Positions 56,278-64,000 are shown, counted from the first letter of the stretch. The stretch: DNA of 64,000 bases from Methylotenera sp. (GCF_029945535.1 NZ_JAQSCU010000018.1:367340-431339), one strand, 5' to 3'. The notes: a model not told the origin generated them from the sequence alone. Program-made: numbers and translations.

Positions 56278-56733
56278 TTTGAGCAAACTATTGATGAAGT
56301 CCCACTCTTTAGGATCAACCGGCGTAATAGAAAGGCGATTGCCCCGCTGTAAAATCCGCATATTGGTTAGCTCTGGGTACTCTCGCAATTCTTTTAAGCT
56401 GAGTAAGCGCGTTTTACGCACAAGTTTCACATCCACATTAAGCCAGCGTGGATTTTCAGGTGTCGCTTTCTCATCGTAATATTTATGGCCTTTAATAAAC
56501 TGTAAACGGTCTGGATATGCCAACTTGCTTACCTCGGCAATGCCAGCAATGCCTGGCACATCGCAATTTGAGTGATAGAAAAACACTCCATCACCCACCT
56601 TCATTTGATCTCGCATGAAGTTACGTGCTTGGTAGTTACGAATACCGTACCAATCTACAGATTGATTTGGAAAACCTGCCAAATCATCAATTGAAACATC
56701 AGAAGGCTCAGATTTCATCAGCCAATAACGCAT
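56275..56733 (-). CDS. EVE domain protein
   Basis: Product of 152 residues forming a single EVE (PUA-like) domain. MRYWLMKSEPSDVSIDDLAG, WYGIRNYQARNFMRDQMKVGDGVFFYHSN and VDVKLVRKTRLLSLKELR are signature segments. EVE domains bind modified bases in DNA or RNA; in bacteria they are tied to RNA modification or defence. Here it is a stand-alone housekeeping-type copy. Confidence 0.92.
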   Translation of the reverse strand: MRYWLMKSEPSDVSIDDLAGFPNQSVDWYGIRNYQARNFMRDQMKVGDGVFFYHSNCDVPGIAGIAEVSKLAYPDRLQFIKGHKYYDEKATPENPRWLNVDVKLVRKTRLLSLKELREYPELTNMRILQRGNRLSITPVDPKEWDFINSLLK

Positions 56734-56844
56734 ATTTTTTACCTTAATTAAATTCTAAATTTAGCGATATGATAATCTATAACTAAATTCAATTATCAAT
56801 TTTAACTAGCGTCTTAAACACAGAGGCCTAAATAGAGATCAACG

Positions 56845-57216
56845 ATGGCAAAACCACAAGATAAAAACGTACTTGGCACCGCACTTCAAGTGTGTAGCTT
56901 AGACCCATTAACAGGCTTTACCAGAACAGGTTGTTGTGAGACTGGTATAGATGATAGCGGTAGCCATACGGTATGCGCACAAATGACCGATGAGTTTTTA
57001 GCGTATTCAATCTCTCAAGGCAATGATTTAAGCACACCCCGCCCTGAATATGGCTTTGAAGGATTAAAAGCAGGTGACCGTTGGTGCGTATGTGCCGCAC
57101 GCTGGCTAGAAGCCTCAGAGGCTGGTTTTGCGCCGCCAGTCATATTAGAGGCATGCCATGCTAGATGCTTAGAAATTGTAAGCTTGGCAGATTTGAAGTA
57201 TCACGAACTGAGATAG
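56845..57216 (+). CDS. DUF2237 family protein
   Basis: Product of 123 residues typical of DUF2237: NVLGTALQVCSLDPLTGFTR, CCETGIDDSGSHTVCAQMTDEFL, and GDRWCVCAARWLEA with six or more conserved cysteines. Function unknown; widespread in bacteria and algae. Confidence 0.9.
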   Translation: MAKPQDKNVLGTALQVCSLDPLTGFTRTGCCETGIDDSGSHTVCAQMTDEFLAYSISQGNDLSTPRPEYGFEGLKAGDRWCVCAARWLEASEAGFAPPVILEACHARCLEIVSLADLKYHELR

Positions 57217-57288
57217 CTATACAAACTTAAGTTACGGCATGTCCAAGTAGACAAAGTATAAGTTCTAATGCGGAGTGAAATAGGAGGA

Positions 57289-57488
57289 GTTCTCCACGGA
57301 TTAGCCTAAGCCAGCATCCTGAACCAAAAAGGCTCAAGTGGTAACGGCCTAGAGCGCATTAGGTACACCCACCAAGAGGCTCTTAAAAGAACACTCAACT
57401 TAAGGCGCGCACACAACACTCGAATGACCAAAACCGATGCTATAAACTAGTTCAAGGAATTATTAGCTTAAACCGCACCGCAGAGAAC
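57289..57488 (-). ncRNA. ssrS: 6S RNA
   Basis: About 200 nt on the minus strand, starting just over 100 bases after the zapA stop, the conserved position of ssrS. The ends pair: GTTCTCTGCGG (57488-57478) with CCGTGGAGAAC (57299-57289), and the stem continues through GTTTAAGC with GCTTAGGC. The 5' side has CCTTGAAC and the 3' side GGTTCAGG flanking the expected central bubble, followed by TTACC and GTGTGCG-containing arm. 6S RNA mimics an open promoter and sequesters sigma-70 polymerase in stationary phase. Ends are estimated from pairing. The remaining gap holds nothing else. Confidence 0.82.
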
Positions 57489-57605
57489 AAACTTTAAAAC
57501 TGGGATTTTATTTTTGTTTCGGTTAAATAATCAACTGATTAAATACTAAAACGATTGAGATAATTTTACTATTGTTAAGTAGTAATTTTATGACAATTGG
57601 AATAT

Positions 57606-57899
57606 TTATTTTGCAGCGCAGACTTTATCAATTTGATCTTGCATATTCGTGATTCTGCGTTTGAAATCACCTACATCCACAGTACCACTTTTACTATTGA
57701 GCAACTCATGCGCCAAATTGAGCGCCGCCATCATGGCAATACGTTCTACACCGATAATTTTACCGCTGTCACGTATATCACGCATTTTTTTATCTAAAAA
57801 ATTAACCGCATTAATCAAACCTGGGCGTTCTTCATCGGTACACGAGATCGTGAAGTCGCGCCCCATAATATTAACATCTACGCCTTTTATATCGCTCAT
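57606..57899 (-). CDS. zapA: Cell division protein ZapA
   Basis: Product of 97 residues. VDVNIMGRDFTISCTDEERPGLINAVNFLDKKM is the ZapA globular head, followed by a coiled-coil tail. ZapA bundles FtsZ filaments. The coiled-coil gene upstream on the same strand and 6S RNA downstream give the standard zapA neighbourhood. Confidence 0.94.
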   Translation of the reverse strand: MSDIKGVDVNIMGRDFTISCTDEERPGLINAVNFLDKKMRDIRDSGKIIGVERIAMMAALNLAHELLNSKSGTVDVGDFKRRITNMQDQIDKVCAAK

Positions 57900-57919
57900 T
57901 TTACTTACTCAAACCCGCG

Positions 57920-58108
57920 TTAAGGCAGGCGCTCCATCAAAGCTTCGATGCGTTCGCTGGCTTGCGCCATGTTGGCTTTCAACAATGCGGCATCATTTTG
58001 TGTTGCATTTAAATCAAGGCGCAACTGCGCGTTTTCACTGCGTAAATCACTACACAATGAAATTAAGCCTGATAATTTTTCTTCTAACGCTTTTAAGTCC
58101 GCATCCAT
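57920..58108 (-). CDS. Small coiled-coil protein (ZapB-like, TIGR02449-type)
   Basis: Product of 62 residues, nearly all a coiled coil with heptads (LEEKLSGLISLCSDLRSENAQLRLDL). It resembles the short ZapB/SlyX-like protein that precedes zapA in Gamma- and Betaproteobacteria and may bind ZapA. The start at Met 58108 (MDADLKALEEKL) is chosen over the frame reaching 58144. Confidence 0.78.
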   Translation of the reverse strand: MDADLKALEEKLSGLISLCSDLRSENAQLRLDLNATQNDAALLKANMAQASERIEALMERLP

Positions 58109-58244
58109 ACGACCACTATAATTGAAAAAATTGATTGTAGTCAATAGTTAACGAGTAATTTTCAAAGTATTACAACATGTGTAAATAATTGTTAATGATT
58201 TTTTTCATGCGAGCGAAGCAATTAGCGATATAATTCGCACTTGT

Positions 58245-58500
58245 TGTTAGGTGCCAAGTTTGTTTTCTACAAGCAAGGTGAAACTGGGAAATAGGTGCAT
58301 TATCGCTTAAGGCGTTAATAATTCCTTCGCTGCCCCCGCAACGGTAAGTAAGTTTTTGATTCATTCAAATGATTTTGCAATATGCCACTGAGTTACCCCT
58401 TAGAAAAAGGTCAGACTTGGGAAGGCGCAAATCAGCTGGTTAAAAGAGCTAAGTATTAGCTTTTAACACCAGCGCTTATAAGCCCGGAGACCGGCCTAAA
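58245..58500 (+). promoter_or_regulatory. Cobalamin riboswitch
   Basis: Conserved parts occur in order: GGTGCC (58250), GTGAAACTGGGAA (58279-58291), the B12 box GCTGCCCCCGCAACGGTAA (58329-58347), GCCACTG (58384-58390), GGGAAGGC (58419-58426) and AGCCCGGAGACCGGCC (58481-58496). An extended hairpin CTGGTTAAAAGAGCTA with TAGCTTTTAACACCAG fills the variable arm. It controls btuB downstream and, by likely read-through, the B12 cluster. Adenosylcobalamin binding should lower expression. Confidence 0.97.
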
Positions 58501-58617
58501 AACAACGCCTTATGTTAAGGCACGCTAGGCAATACCGCGGGGTGACGGTAAACAAAGGCTGCGCTATTTGTGTCGTTATCTTCGTCCGCGCTCTCTTTTT
58601 TATGACCCTCCTCCGTA

Positions 58618-58667
58618 TTCCCTAGTTTTAAAAAATCCACATGCGGGGCCGCATGTCATTTAGGGAA
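58618..58667 (+). promoter_or_regulatory. Ribosome-binding-site sequestering stem of the cobalamin riboswitch
   Basis: TTCCCTA (58618-58624) is the exact complement of TAGGGAA (58661-58667), which contains the btuB ribosome-binding site AGGGA six bases before ATG. Inside lies a GC hairpin ACATGCGG-CCGCATGT (58639-58656). This suggests control at the level of translation. Confidence 0.6.
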
Positions 58668-58672
58668 AAATA

Positions 58673-60559
58673 ATGAAAAAATCTACCATTGCCAGCCTTG
58701 TTGCGCTGGCATTCTCACCCTCTGCTTTTGCAGCAGAAACTGCTATTCAAACTGATGATGTAGTGGTGACTGCTAGCCGCGTTGCTCAACCACGTGAAAG
58801 TGTAATTGCAGATGTAACCGTAATTGACAGAGAAAAAATCGAACAGTCAGGTCAATCAACTATAGTTGACCTTTTACAGCAACAATCTGGAATTGAGGTT
58901 AGTTCTAATGGTGGGCTAGGTAAAAGCGCATCAATTAGAATTCGTGGTGCAAACGATAACCATACGATTATTTTAGTTGATGGTTTACGTGTAAATTCAG
59001 CCACACTTGGCACCACCTCAATTCAGCACATACCTTTAAATCAAGTCGAAAAAATTGAAATTCTTAGAGGACCATCATCCTCCCTATATGGATCAGAGGG
59101 CATAGGCGGCACGATTCAAATATTTACTAGACAATCATCGGGCGAGCCGAGATTCAACATTTCTGTAGGTACTGGTAGTTACAATACGCAAGACTTATCT
59201 GCTGGCGTTAGTGGCCGAGTGAGTGACACCAGTTTTAGCCTGCAAGCTGGCTATATCAGGTCAGATGGATTTTCCGCGACCAATAAAAAAGATAAGAACA
59301 ATTACTTTAGTGATGATGATGGCTATAAAAATAAAAATATTTCTGCAAAAATTGCACAACATTTTGGGGAAAAGCACGAAGTTGGAATTACCCTTTTCCA
59401 CACAGATGCGGATGATCAGTACGACTCATCTTTTTATGACAGTGGAACCAACACGCTTAAGTTTCAAGATTTTAATTATCGTGAGAACCAAAAACTTACG
59501 GCAGCATCTATCTACAGTAAAAACCAATTCACTTCAAATTGGTTAAGTACTCTAAAAGTTGGAGTTGGCATTGATAGTTTGAAGTTTTACGATCCTAATG
59601 CCACAAATACTGCATCAGTGGAATCTAGCATTAAAACCAAGCAAAATGAGTATATGTGGCAAAACGACATTACTCTACCAGTAGGTAAATTAAGCCTATC
59701 AGCAGAGAAATTAGAGCAGGAGGTTAGCGGCACTACTGACTACTCCAAAAAGAAACGTGATATCAACTCATTGCTAGCGGGCTGGGTTGCCAATTTCGAT
59801 AAGCACGATGTCCAAGCTAATCTTCGTACTGACAATAATTCACAGTTTGGGCATCACAACACTTGGTACGCTGGTTATGGTTATCAGTTGGCTGATAATT
59901 GGAAAGCGACCATTGGTCACGGAACCGCATTTAATGCACCCACGTTCAATCAATTATACTATCCTTTGGATTCATCCGGCTCGGTTGGAAACCCTAACCT
60001 AAAGGCAGAAGAGTCTCGTAATACTGAGGCTAGCATACGCTTCAATAATTCTGACCGTGACGTCAAATTAACAGCCTACCACAACAAGGTAACTAATTTA
60101 ATCGACTGGCAATTTAACAACACTACCTTCCTATTTTCACCTGTCAATATTGCAAATGCTACATTAAAAGGGCTAAGTTTAAGCGATAGTGAGCATCTTG
60201 GAAATCTTACAATTTCAGCGAACCTTGATGTACAAAGCGCTCGCGATGAAGCAACTGATGAATTCCTCTCTCGCCGTGCACAACGTCATGGCCAAGTTGG
60301 TGCTTATTACAAAATCAATAAACTTTCGATAGGTGCTAACGTTTTTGCAGAATCTCAAAGAGATGACAGTGGATTTAACAATAATAAAACAGCTGGTTAC
60401 GGCATCCTAAACCTAACAGCTGCTTATGTACTCAATAGTAATTGGAGTGTTAAAGCAAACGTTAACAATATTCTTAACAAAGACTATGAGTTAGCTTATG
60501 GCTATAACACTGCTGGTACTAATGCGTTTGTTGGAGTAACTTACGCGCCTAGCAAATAA
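58673..60559 (+). CDS. btuB: TonB-dependent cobalamin receptor BtuB
   Basis: Product of 628 residues. Signal peptide (MKKSTIASLVALAFSPSAFA), TonB box-like DDVVVTASR at about residue 28, plug domain (about 40-150, with RIRGANDNHTIILVDGLRV and RGPSSSLYGSEGIGGTIQIF) and a 22-strand barrel ending in a C-terminal aromatic-type strand (FVGVTYAPSK, with a short extra tail). The preceding riboswitch and the following B12 genes identify the substrate as cobalamin. Confidence 0.95.
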   Translation: MKKSTIASLVALAFSPSAFAAETAIQTDDVVVTASRVAQPRESVIADVTVIDREKIEQSGQSTIVDLLQQQSGIEVSSNGGLGKSASIRIRGANDNHTIILVDGLRVNSATLGTTSIQHIPLNQVEKIEILRGPSSSLYGSEGIGGTIQIFTRQSSGEPRFNISVGTGSYNTQDLSAGVSGRVSDTSFSLQAGYIRSDGFSATNKKDKNNYFSDDDGYKNKNISAKIAQHFGEKHEVGITLFHTDADDQYDSSFYDSGTNTLKFQDFNYRENQKLTAASIYSKNQFTSNWLSTLKVGVGIDSLKFYDPNATNTASVESSIKTKQNEYMWQNDITLPVGKLSLSAEKLEQEVSGTTDYSKKKRDINSLLAGWVANFDKHDVQANLRTDNNSQFGHHNTWYAGYGYQLADNWKATIGHGTAFNAPTFNQLYYPLDSSGSVGNPNLKAEESRNTEASIRFNNSDRDVKLTAYHNKVTNLIDWQFNNTTFLFSPVNIANATLKGLSLSDSEHLGNLTISANLDVQSARDEATDEFLSRRAQRHGQVGAYYKINKLSIGANVFAESQRDDSGFNNNKTAGYGILNLTAAYVLNSNWSVKANVNNILNKDYELAYGYNTAGTNAFVGVTYAPSK

Positions 60560-60563
60560 CGAT

Positions 60564-60599
60564 TAACCCTTATCAGGCAAAATCATCTGATAAGGGTTA
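60564..60599 (+). terminator. Hairpin between btuB and btuM
   Basis: TAACCCTTATCAG and CTGATAAGGGTTA are perfect 13-base arms around GCAAAATCAT, five bases after the btuB stop. No T-run follows; it may stabilise the btuB end or only partly terminate. Confidence 0.65.
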
Positions 60600-60630
60600 C
60601 AATATAGGCAAGTTTAAATTGGAGTTATTT

Positions 60631-61194
60631 ATGTCTACATTCAACAATAAAAGTTTTTGGCAAGGCGCTGTTTTAATTGGCTTAATCTTGCTTACCCGCA
60701 TGAATCACTTCGGTGACAATGTGTACTTGCCTGATGCAACCTTAGCAGTCTTATTTTTAGGTGGCTTGCTGATTACTCGTGGCAGCTGGTTAGCACTTGC
60801 TATCGTAGTTGCTTTTGGTATGGATTTTTATGCCATGGGTTGGAAAGGTGTTTCAGAGTATTGCATGTCACTCGGTTACTGGGGTTTGATTCCTACTTAT
60901 GCCGCTGTTTGGGGCGCTGGTCGTTGGTTAGCTAAACGTGAACAGCCTTTTGCGGCATTACCTTATGCCACTGTCGGTTGGGCTGCTGCAAGCGTAGCTT
61001 TTGTTCTATCAAATGCGTTTTGGTATAGCTTTTCAGATAAAGTAGACACGTTGACTGTGGTTGAATTTACACAACGCATAGCAAAATACTACACACCTTA
61101 TGTAGGTTTTGCGTTGATGTATTTAGGCGCAGCTTGGCTAGTAATGAAAGCTTTACCGAAGTTGAATTTAGGCAAAAACACCACTTCTGCATAA
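60631..61194 (+). CDS. btuM: Solitary cobalamin transporter BtuM
   Basis: Product of 187 residues with about six membrane helices. The N-terminal TRMNHFGDNVYLPDATLAVLFLGG is typical of the BtuM family, and a single Cys (C78, in SEYCMSLGYWG) lies where BtuM of Thiobacillus denitrificans has the catalytic Cys80 that binds cobalt. BtuM is an S-component-like importer that works without an ECF module and can remove cyanide from cyanocobalamin. The location directly after riboswitch-controlled btuB supports this. The start at 60631 (GGAG upstream) is preferred over 60619. Confidence 0.85.
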   Translation: MSTFNNKSFWQGAVLIGLILLTRMNHFGDNVYLPDATLAVLFLGGLLITRGSWLALAIVVAFGMDFYAMGWKGVSEYCMSLGYWGLIPTYAAVWGAGRWLAKREQPFAALPYATVGWAAASVAFVLSNAFWYSFSDKVDTLTVVEFTQRIAKYYTPYVGFALMYLGAAWLVMKALPKLNLGKNTTSA

Positions 61195-61212
61195 AGTATT
61201 GCGATACCAATC

Positions 61213-61249
61213 AAACCGCGTTAGAACCTAATTCTAGCGCGGTTTTTTT
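61213..61249 (+). terminator. Intrinsic terminator between btuM and cobO
   Basis: CCGCGTTAGAA with TTCTAGCGCGG (one G-U pair) around CCTAA, then a seven-base T-run. It splits the B12 cluster, so cobO-cobB-bluB may need another promoter or read-through. Confidence 0.85.
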
Positions 61250-61262
61250 ATGAAAATTAGTC

Positions 61263-61883
61263 ATGCCCACATCTGAAAATAAGCTTAATTTAGCAAACGA
61301 ACGTCATTTAGCACGCATGCAGCGTAAAAAAGCTGTGGTGGACGCTAGCATTAACGCCGCACAAACTTCTCGTGGCTTACTATTGATTAATACCGGTAAT
61401 GGCAAAGGTAAATCTACCGCTGCCTTTGGTTTACTTGCGCGCTCATTGGGGCACGGCATGAAAGCTGTCGTGGTTCAATTTATTAAGGGACGATCCGACA
61501 CTGGCGAAGAGGCTTTTTTCCGTAGCGCTGAAAATCTAACTTGGCATGTAATGGGCGATGGCTTCACTTGGGAAACGCAAGACGCAGAGCGTGATAAGCA
61601 ATCGGCTCGCGCAGCTTGGCAGATGGTGTGTGATTACTTGCAAGATGAAACGATAGATTTAATTATTTTAGACGAGTTTACTTACGCGCTTAAATACCAA
61701 TGGTTAACGATTGAAGAAGTGATAACTGCTTTAGAGTCGCGCCCCATCATGCAACATGTGGTAATCACGGGGCGTGCTGCGTCTGATGCACTTATTGCCA
61801 TTGCAGATACAGTAAGTGAAATCAATTTAGTAAAACATGCGTTTAGGGATGGCGTTCAAGCCATGCCTGGCATTGAGTGGTAA
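61263..61883 (+). CDS. cobO: Cob(I)yrinic acid a,c-diamide adenosyltransferase (CobA/CobO/BtuR)
   Basis: Product of 206 residues. P-loop NTGNGKGKSTAAFG (about residues 43-56), VVQFIKGR, the Trp/His region NLTWHVMGDGFTWETQD and the Walker B-like LIILDEFTYALKY. It attaches the adenosyl group to the cobalt of corrinoids, for both synthesis and salvage. Confidence 0.95.
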   Translation: MPTSENKLNLANERHLARMQRKKAVVDASINAAQTSRGLLLINTGNGKGKSTAAFGLLARSLGHGMKAVVVQFIKGRSDTGEEAFFRSAENLTWHVMGDGFTWETQDAERDKQSARAAWQMVCDYLQDETIDLIILDEFTYALKYQWLTIEEVITALESRPIMQHVVITGRAASDALIAIADTVSEINLVKHAFRDGVQAMPGIEW

Positions 61884-61901
61884 TTAGCACCTGATTAAAT
61901 A

Positions 61902-63194
61902 TTGATGAATCAAATAAATTGCCCTGCTATATTAATTTCCGCACCCGCTTCTGGACAGGGGAAAACCTTATCTACTGCCGCCTTAGCGCGTGCTTGGAAG
62001 AATTGCGGTCTAAATGTGCGCGCTTTCAAATGCGGGCCTGACTTTCTTGACCCAATGGTGCTGGAAACTGCGACTGGTCAGCCCGTTTATAATTTAGATC
62101 TCGGCATGTGTGGCGAGCATGATGGCTTGGTACGTTTGTATCAAGCGGCACAAACAGCCGATGTAATTATTGTTGAAGGCGTCATGGGTTTGTACGATGG
62201 CACGCCATCATCCGCGGATATCGCCTTGCGCTACAGTCTGCCTGTGATGCTCACCATTGATGCCAGCGGTATGGCACAAACCTTTGGCGCTTTAGCTTCT
62301 GGTTTATTGGGCTATCAACCAGCATTAATTCCAGCGGGCGTACTCGCCAATAAAGTTGGCAGCACTGGGCACGCTGATATGCTAAAAGACAGTTTACCTG
62401 CTCACTTAAACTGGTTAGGTGCATTGCCGCAAGATGAAGCTTATGCGTTGCCTGAAAGGCATTTGGGCTTATTTAGAGCGCAAGAAATTACAGATTTAGA
62501 TGCAAGAATAGAGGCAGCAGCGCTTGCTTTAGCTGCTAGCAGCGCGTTACCGCTACCGCCAATGGTGACATTTATCGCGCCTGAAACTGCATCTATATCA
62601 CCTAAATTATTCGCGGGTAAAACCATTGCCATTGCGCGCGATGCGGCTTTTTGTTTTATTTACCCTGCCAATATCGATTGTTTGCAGGAAATGGGCGCAA
62701 CCGTTACGTTCTTTTCGCCATTGCATGACAAAACTTTGCCAGAAGCCGATGCTTATTGGTTACCAGGTGGTTATCCAGAACTACATTTAAAAGAAATAAA
62801 CGAAAATACAGCTATGCGTAATGCCCTATTGGCAGCGTTTAATGCTGACAAACCAATACTGGCTGAATGCGGCGGCATGATGGCATTGTCAGAATCCATT
62901 AACGGTGTACCTGCTTATGGTTTATTGGCTGGAAAAAGCCATATTGAGCCGCGCTTGCAAGGTTTAGGCACGCAACATGCTGAGCTGAAAGAAAATATTG
63001 GTAGCATTGGTGCGCACACATTCCATTATGGAAAATTCGACACCGCTCTCTTACCTAAATGTCAGGCAAATAGCCGATACGGTGCGGGTGAAAATATTTA
63101 TCAGCATGGCAGCATCACGGCGACTTTTTTACATTTTTACTTTTCGTCTAATCCAGCACTTGCGGCGCGACTATTTTCTTATGCAAAACCATAA
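61902..63194 (+). CDS. cobB: Cobyrinate a,c-diamide synthase
   Basis: Product of 430 residues. N-terminal ATP domain (SAPASGQGKTLSTAALARAW; VRAFKCGPDFLDPMVLETATG) and C-terminal glutamine amidotransferase domain with nucleophile Cys in ILAECGGMMALS and His in FLHFYFSSN. It amidates cobyrinic acid (or hydrogenobyrinic acid) at a and c. Its end overlaps bluB by 14 bases. Confidence 0.94.
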   Translation: MMNQINCPAILISAPASGQGKTLSTAALARAWKNCGLNVRAFKCGPDFLDPMVLETATGQPVYNLDLGMCGEHDGLVRLYQAAQTADVIIVEGVMGLYDGTPSSADIALRYSLPVMLTIDASGMAQTFGALASGLLGYQPALIPAGVLANKVGSTGHADMLKDSLPAHLNWLGALPQDEAYALPERHLGLFRAQEITDLDARIEAAALALAASSALPLPPMVTFIAPETASISPKLFAGKTIAIARDAAFCFIYPANIDCLQEMGATVTFFSPLHDKTLPEADAYWLPGGYPELHLKEINENTAMRNALLAAFNADKPILAECGGMMALSESINGVPAYGLLAGKSHIEPRLQGLGTQHAELKENIGSIGAHTFHYGKFDTALLPKCQANSRYGAGENIYQHGSITATFLHFYFSSNPALAARLFSYAKP

Positions 63195-63861
63195 GTTTTC
63201 AGATATTGAGATTGCTGCGGTGTATCGCGCCATTGCCGAGCGACGTGATATGCGGCACTTTTTACCCAACCCTGTTGCGCCTGAAATACTCACTAAAATT
63301 TTGCATGCCGCACACCATGCCCCCAGCGTTGGCCTGATGCAGCCTTGGCGATTTATTAGAATTACTGATACGAACACACGCAAAGCTATTCATCAACTGG
63401 TAGATAAAGAGCGCGTTAAAACCGCACAAGCGATTGGTGAGTATGAAAATACCGCAACTGGGGTTGATTCTAAAAGCGCAGAGTTTCTACGTTTAAAAGT
63501 AGAGGGCATTTTAGAGTGTGGCGAATTACTGGTGGTGTCCCTATGCGATAAACGTGATGGACACGTATTTGGTCGCAGAACTTTGCCGGAAATGGATATT
63601 GCCTCTGTGAGTTGCGCCATACAAAACATGTGGTTAGCCGCCCGTGCTGAAGGCTTAGGCATGGGTTGGGTATCTATTTTTGACCCCGCTGAATTAGGCG
63701 CGTTACTCAATATGCCTGCGGATGCTAAACCAATCGCCGTGCTGTGTTTAGGGCATGTGAATAGCTTCTACAAAGAACCCATGCTGGTAGAAACAGGCTG
63801 GGCAACCGCTAAACCGCTTGCGGATATGGTGATGGAAAACACTTGGGACGCCTCAAAGTAA
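63181..63861 (+). CDS. bluB: 5,6-dimethylbenzimidazole synthase BluB
   Basis: Product of 226 residues of the nitroreductase fold. RRDMRHFLPNPV, HHAPSVGLMQPWRFI and the Asp/Ser region ARAEGLGMGWVSIFDP are characteristic of BluB. It fragments reduced FMN with oxygen to make the lower ligand of B12. The start at 63181 (MQNHKFSDIEI) is preferred to the long open frame into cobB. Confidence 0.94.
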   Translation: MQNHKFSDIEIAAVYRAIAERRDMRHFLPNPVAPEILTKILHAAHHAPSVGLMQPWRFIRITDTNTRKAIHQLVDKERVKTAQAIGEYENTATGVDSKSAEFLRLKVEGILECGELLVVSLCDKRDGHVFGRRTLPEMDIASVSCAIQNMWLAARAEGLGMGWVSIFDPAELGALLNMPADAKPIAVLCLGHVNSFYKEPMLVETGWATAKPLADMVMENTWDASK

Positions 63862-63914
63862 CTGCAGCAAAACAATCTTCTTAAATAAATGCTTAAAGCC
63901 AAATAGAAACAATA

Positions 63915-64000
63915 ATGAGATACCCAAAACGCATCGTTTGCTTAACGACTGAACCTACCGAGGTACTTTATTTGCTCGGCGAGCAAGACCGTATTGTCGG
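63915..64000 (+). CDS. BtuF-like cobalamin-binding protein (3' end outside window)
   Basis: The first 28 codons (MRYPKRIVCLTTEPTEVLYL, then LGEQDRIV) match the start of cobalamin/iron-type periplasmic-binding proteins (RIV-L-PE-LYLLG). No signal peptide precedes this motif, so it may be a cytoplasmic or differently exported relative. It continues beyond the window. Confidence 0.6.
   Translation, partial: MRYPKRIVCLTTEPTEVLYLLGEQDRIV

Noticed and set aside
57265-57362. CTAATGCG and CGCATTAG inverted repeat on the plus strand enclosing about 80 bases, first considered a separate small RNA
   Set aside because: One arm lies inside the 6S RNA and the other just beyond its 3' end; the 6S end pairing explains the region better.
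57597-58125. Open frames at 57597-57797 and 57649-58125 on the plus strand
   Set aside because: They are antisense to zapA and its coiled-coil partner, both of which have clear family sequence.
58170-58364. Minus-strand 64-codon frame
   Set aside because: Antisense to the cobalamin riboswitch, with no ribosome-binding site.
1-64000. CRISPR array, prophage, transposase, tRNA or rRNA
   Set aside because: No regularly spaced repeats, phage or transposase proteins, or tRNA/rRNA sequences were recognised by reading; a tRNA and CRISPR scan would settle it.

Overview
The window looks like ordinary chromosome of a moderately AT-rich betaproteobacterium. The gene orders kdsD-kdsC-lptCAB-rpoN-hpf-hprK-rapZ-PTS, def-fmt-htpX-rsmB-DUF4390-ntrYX and dprA-smg are typical of that class. 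A Methylophilaceae (Methylotenera-like) source is my best guess from overall gene content and base composition. No diagnostic methylotrophy gene lies in the window, so this is inference. I saw no tRNA, rRNA, CRISPR array, prophage or insertion-sequence transposase.

Layout. 1-8.6 kb: end of an FAD oxidoreductase gene, a phospholipase D-like protein, ahpF and ahpC with an OxyR-like site, an orphan soxYZ pair, a BepA-like M48 protease and moaC. 8.6-13.5 kb: an unknown membrane-anchored protein, a repeat-rich gap, thiO and a KefB-type antiporter. 13.7-24.6 kb: LPS synthesis and export genes (kdsD, kdsC, lptC, lptA, lptB), then rpoN, hpf, hprK, rapZ and a regulatory phosphotransfer chain (EIIA-Man, HPr, EI) without a permease. 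24.6-31.1 kb: oligopeptidase A, small accessory genes, tpm, an HPP/CBS protein, a HAD phosphatase, a tiny secreted peptide gene and exodeoxyribonuclease III. 31.1-39.3 kb (minus): ntrX, ntrY, DUF4390, rsmB, htpX, fmt, def. 39.5-42.2 kb: LysM protein, dprA, smg. 42.3-47.6 kb (minus): the activated-methyl cycle genes metF, yvlD-like and ahcY behind an SAH riboswitch, an HD-GYP protein and metK. 47.8-54.9 kb: dapF, DUF484, xerC, sodB, dgkA, yggX, an unknown gene, rpiA, ilvA. 55-58.1 kb: a secreted beta-propeller, an EVE protein, DUF2237, 6S RNA, zapA and a coiled-coil partner. 58.2-64 kb: a cobalamin riboswitch and a B12 uptake and remodelling cluster (btuB, btuM, cobO, cobB, bluB, start of a btuF-like gene).

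The genes form a few clear physiological units: peroxide and superoxide defence (ahpCF, sodB, yggX), outer-membrane biogenesis (kds/lpt, BepA-like protease), S-adenosylmethionine recycling (metK, ahcY, metF under SAH control) and B12 acquisition with lower-ligand and adenosyl remodelling. The unusual material is mainly non-coding: three structured RNAs (SAH riboswitch, cobalamin riboswitch, 6S RNA), two copies of a large hairpin repeat whose arms differ between copies but stay self-complementary, and two copies of a shorter second repeat. I did not find a clearly new multi-gene system. The best leads are the hairpin repeat family, a small Gly/Val-rich ORF coupled to a two-helix membrane protein, a 39-residue secreted peptide, and an NtrX with an eroded AAA+ domain.
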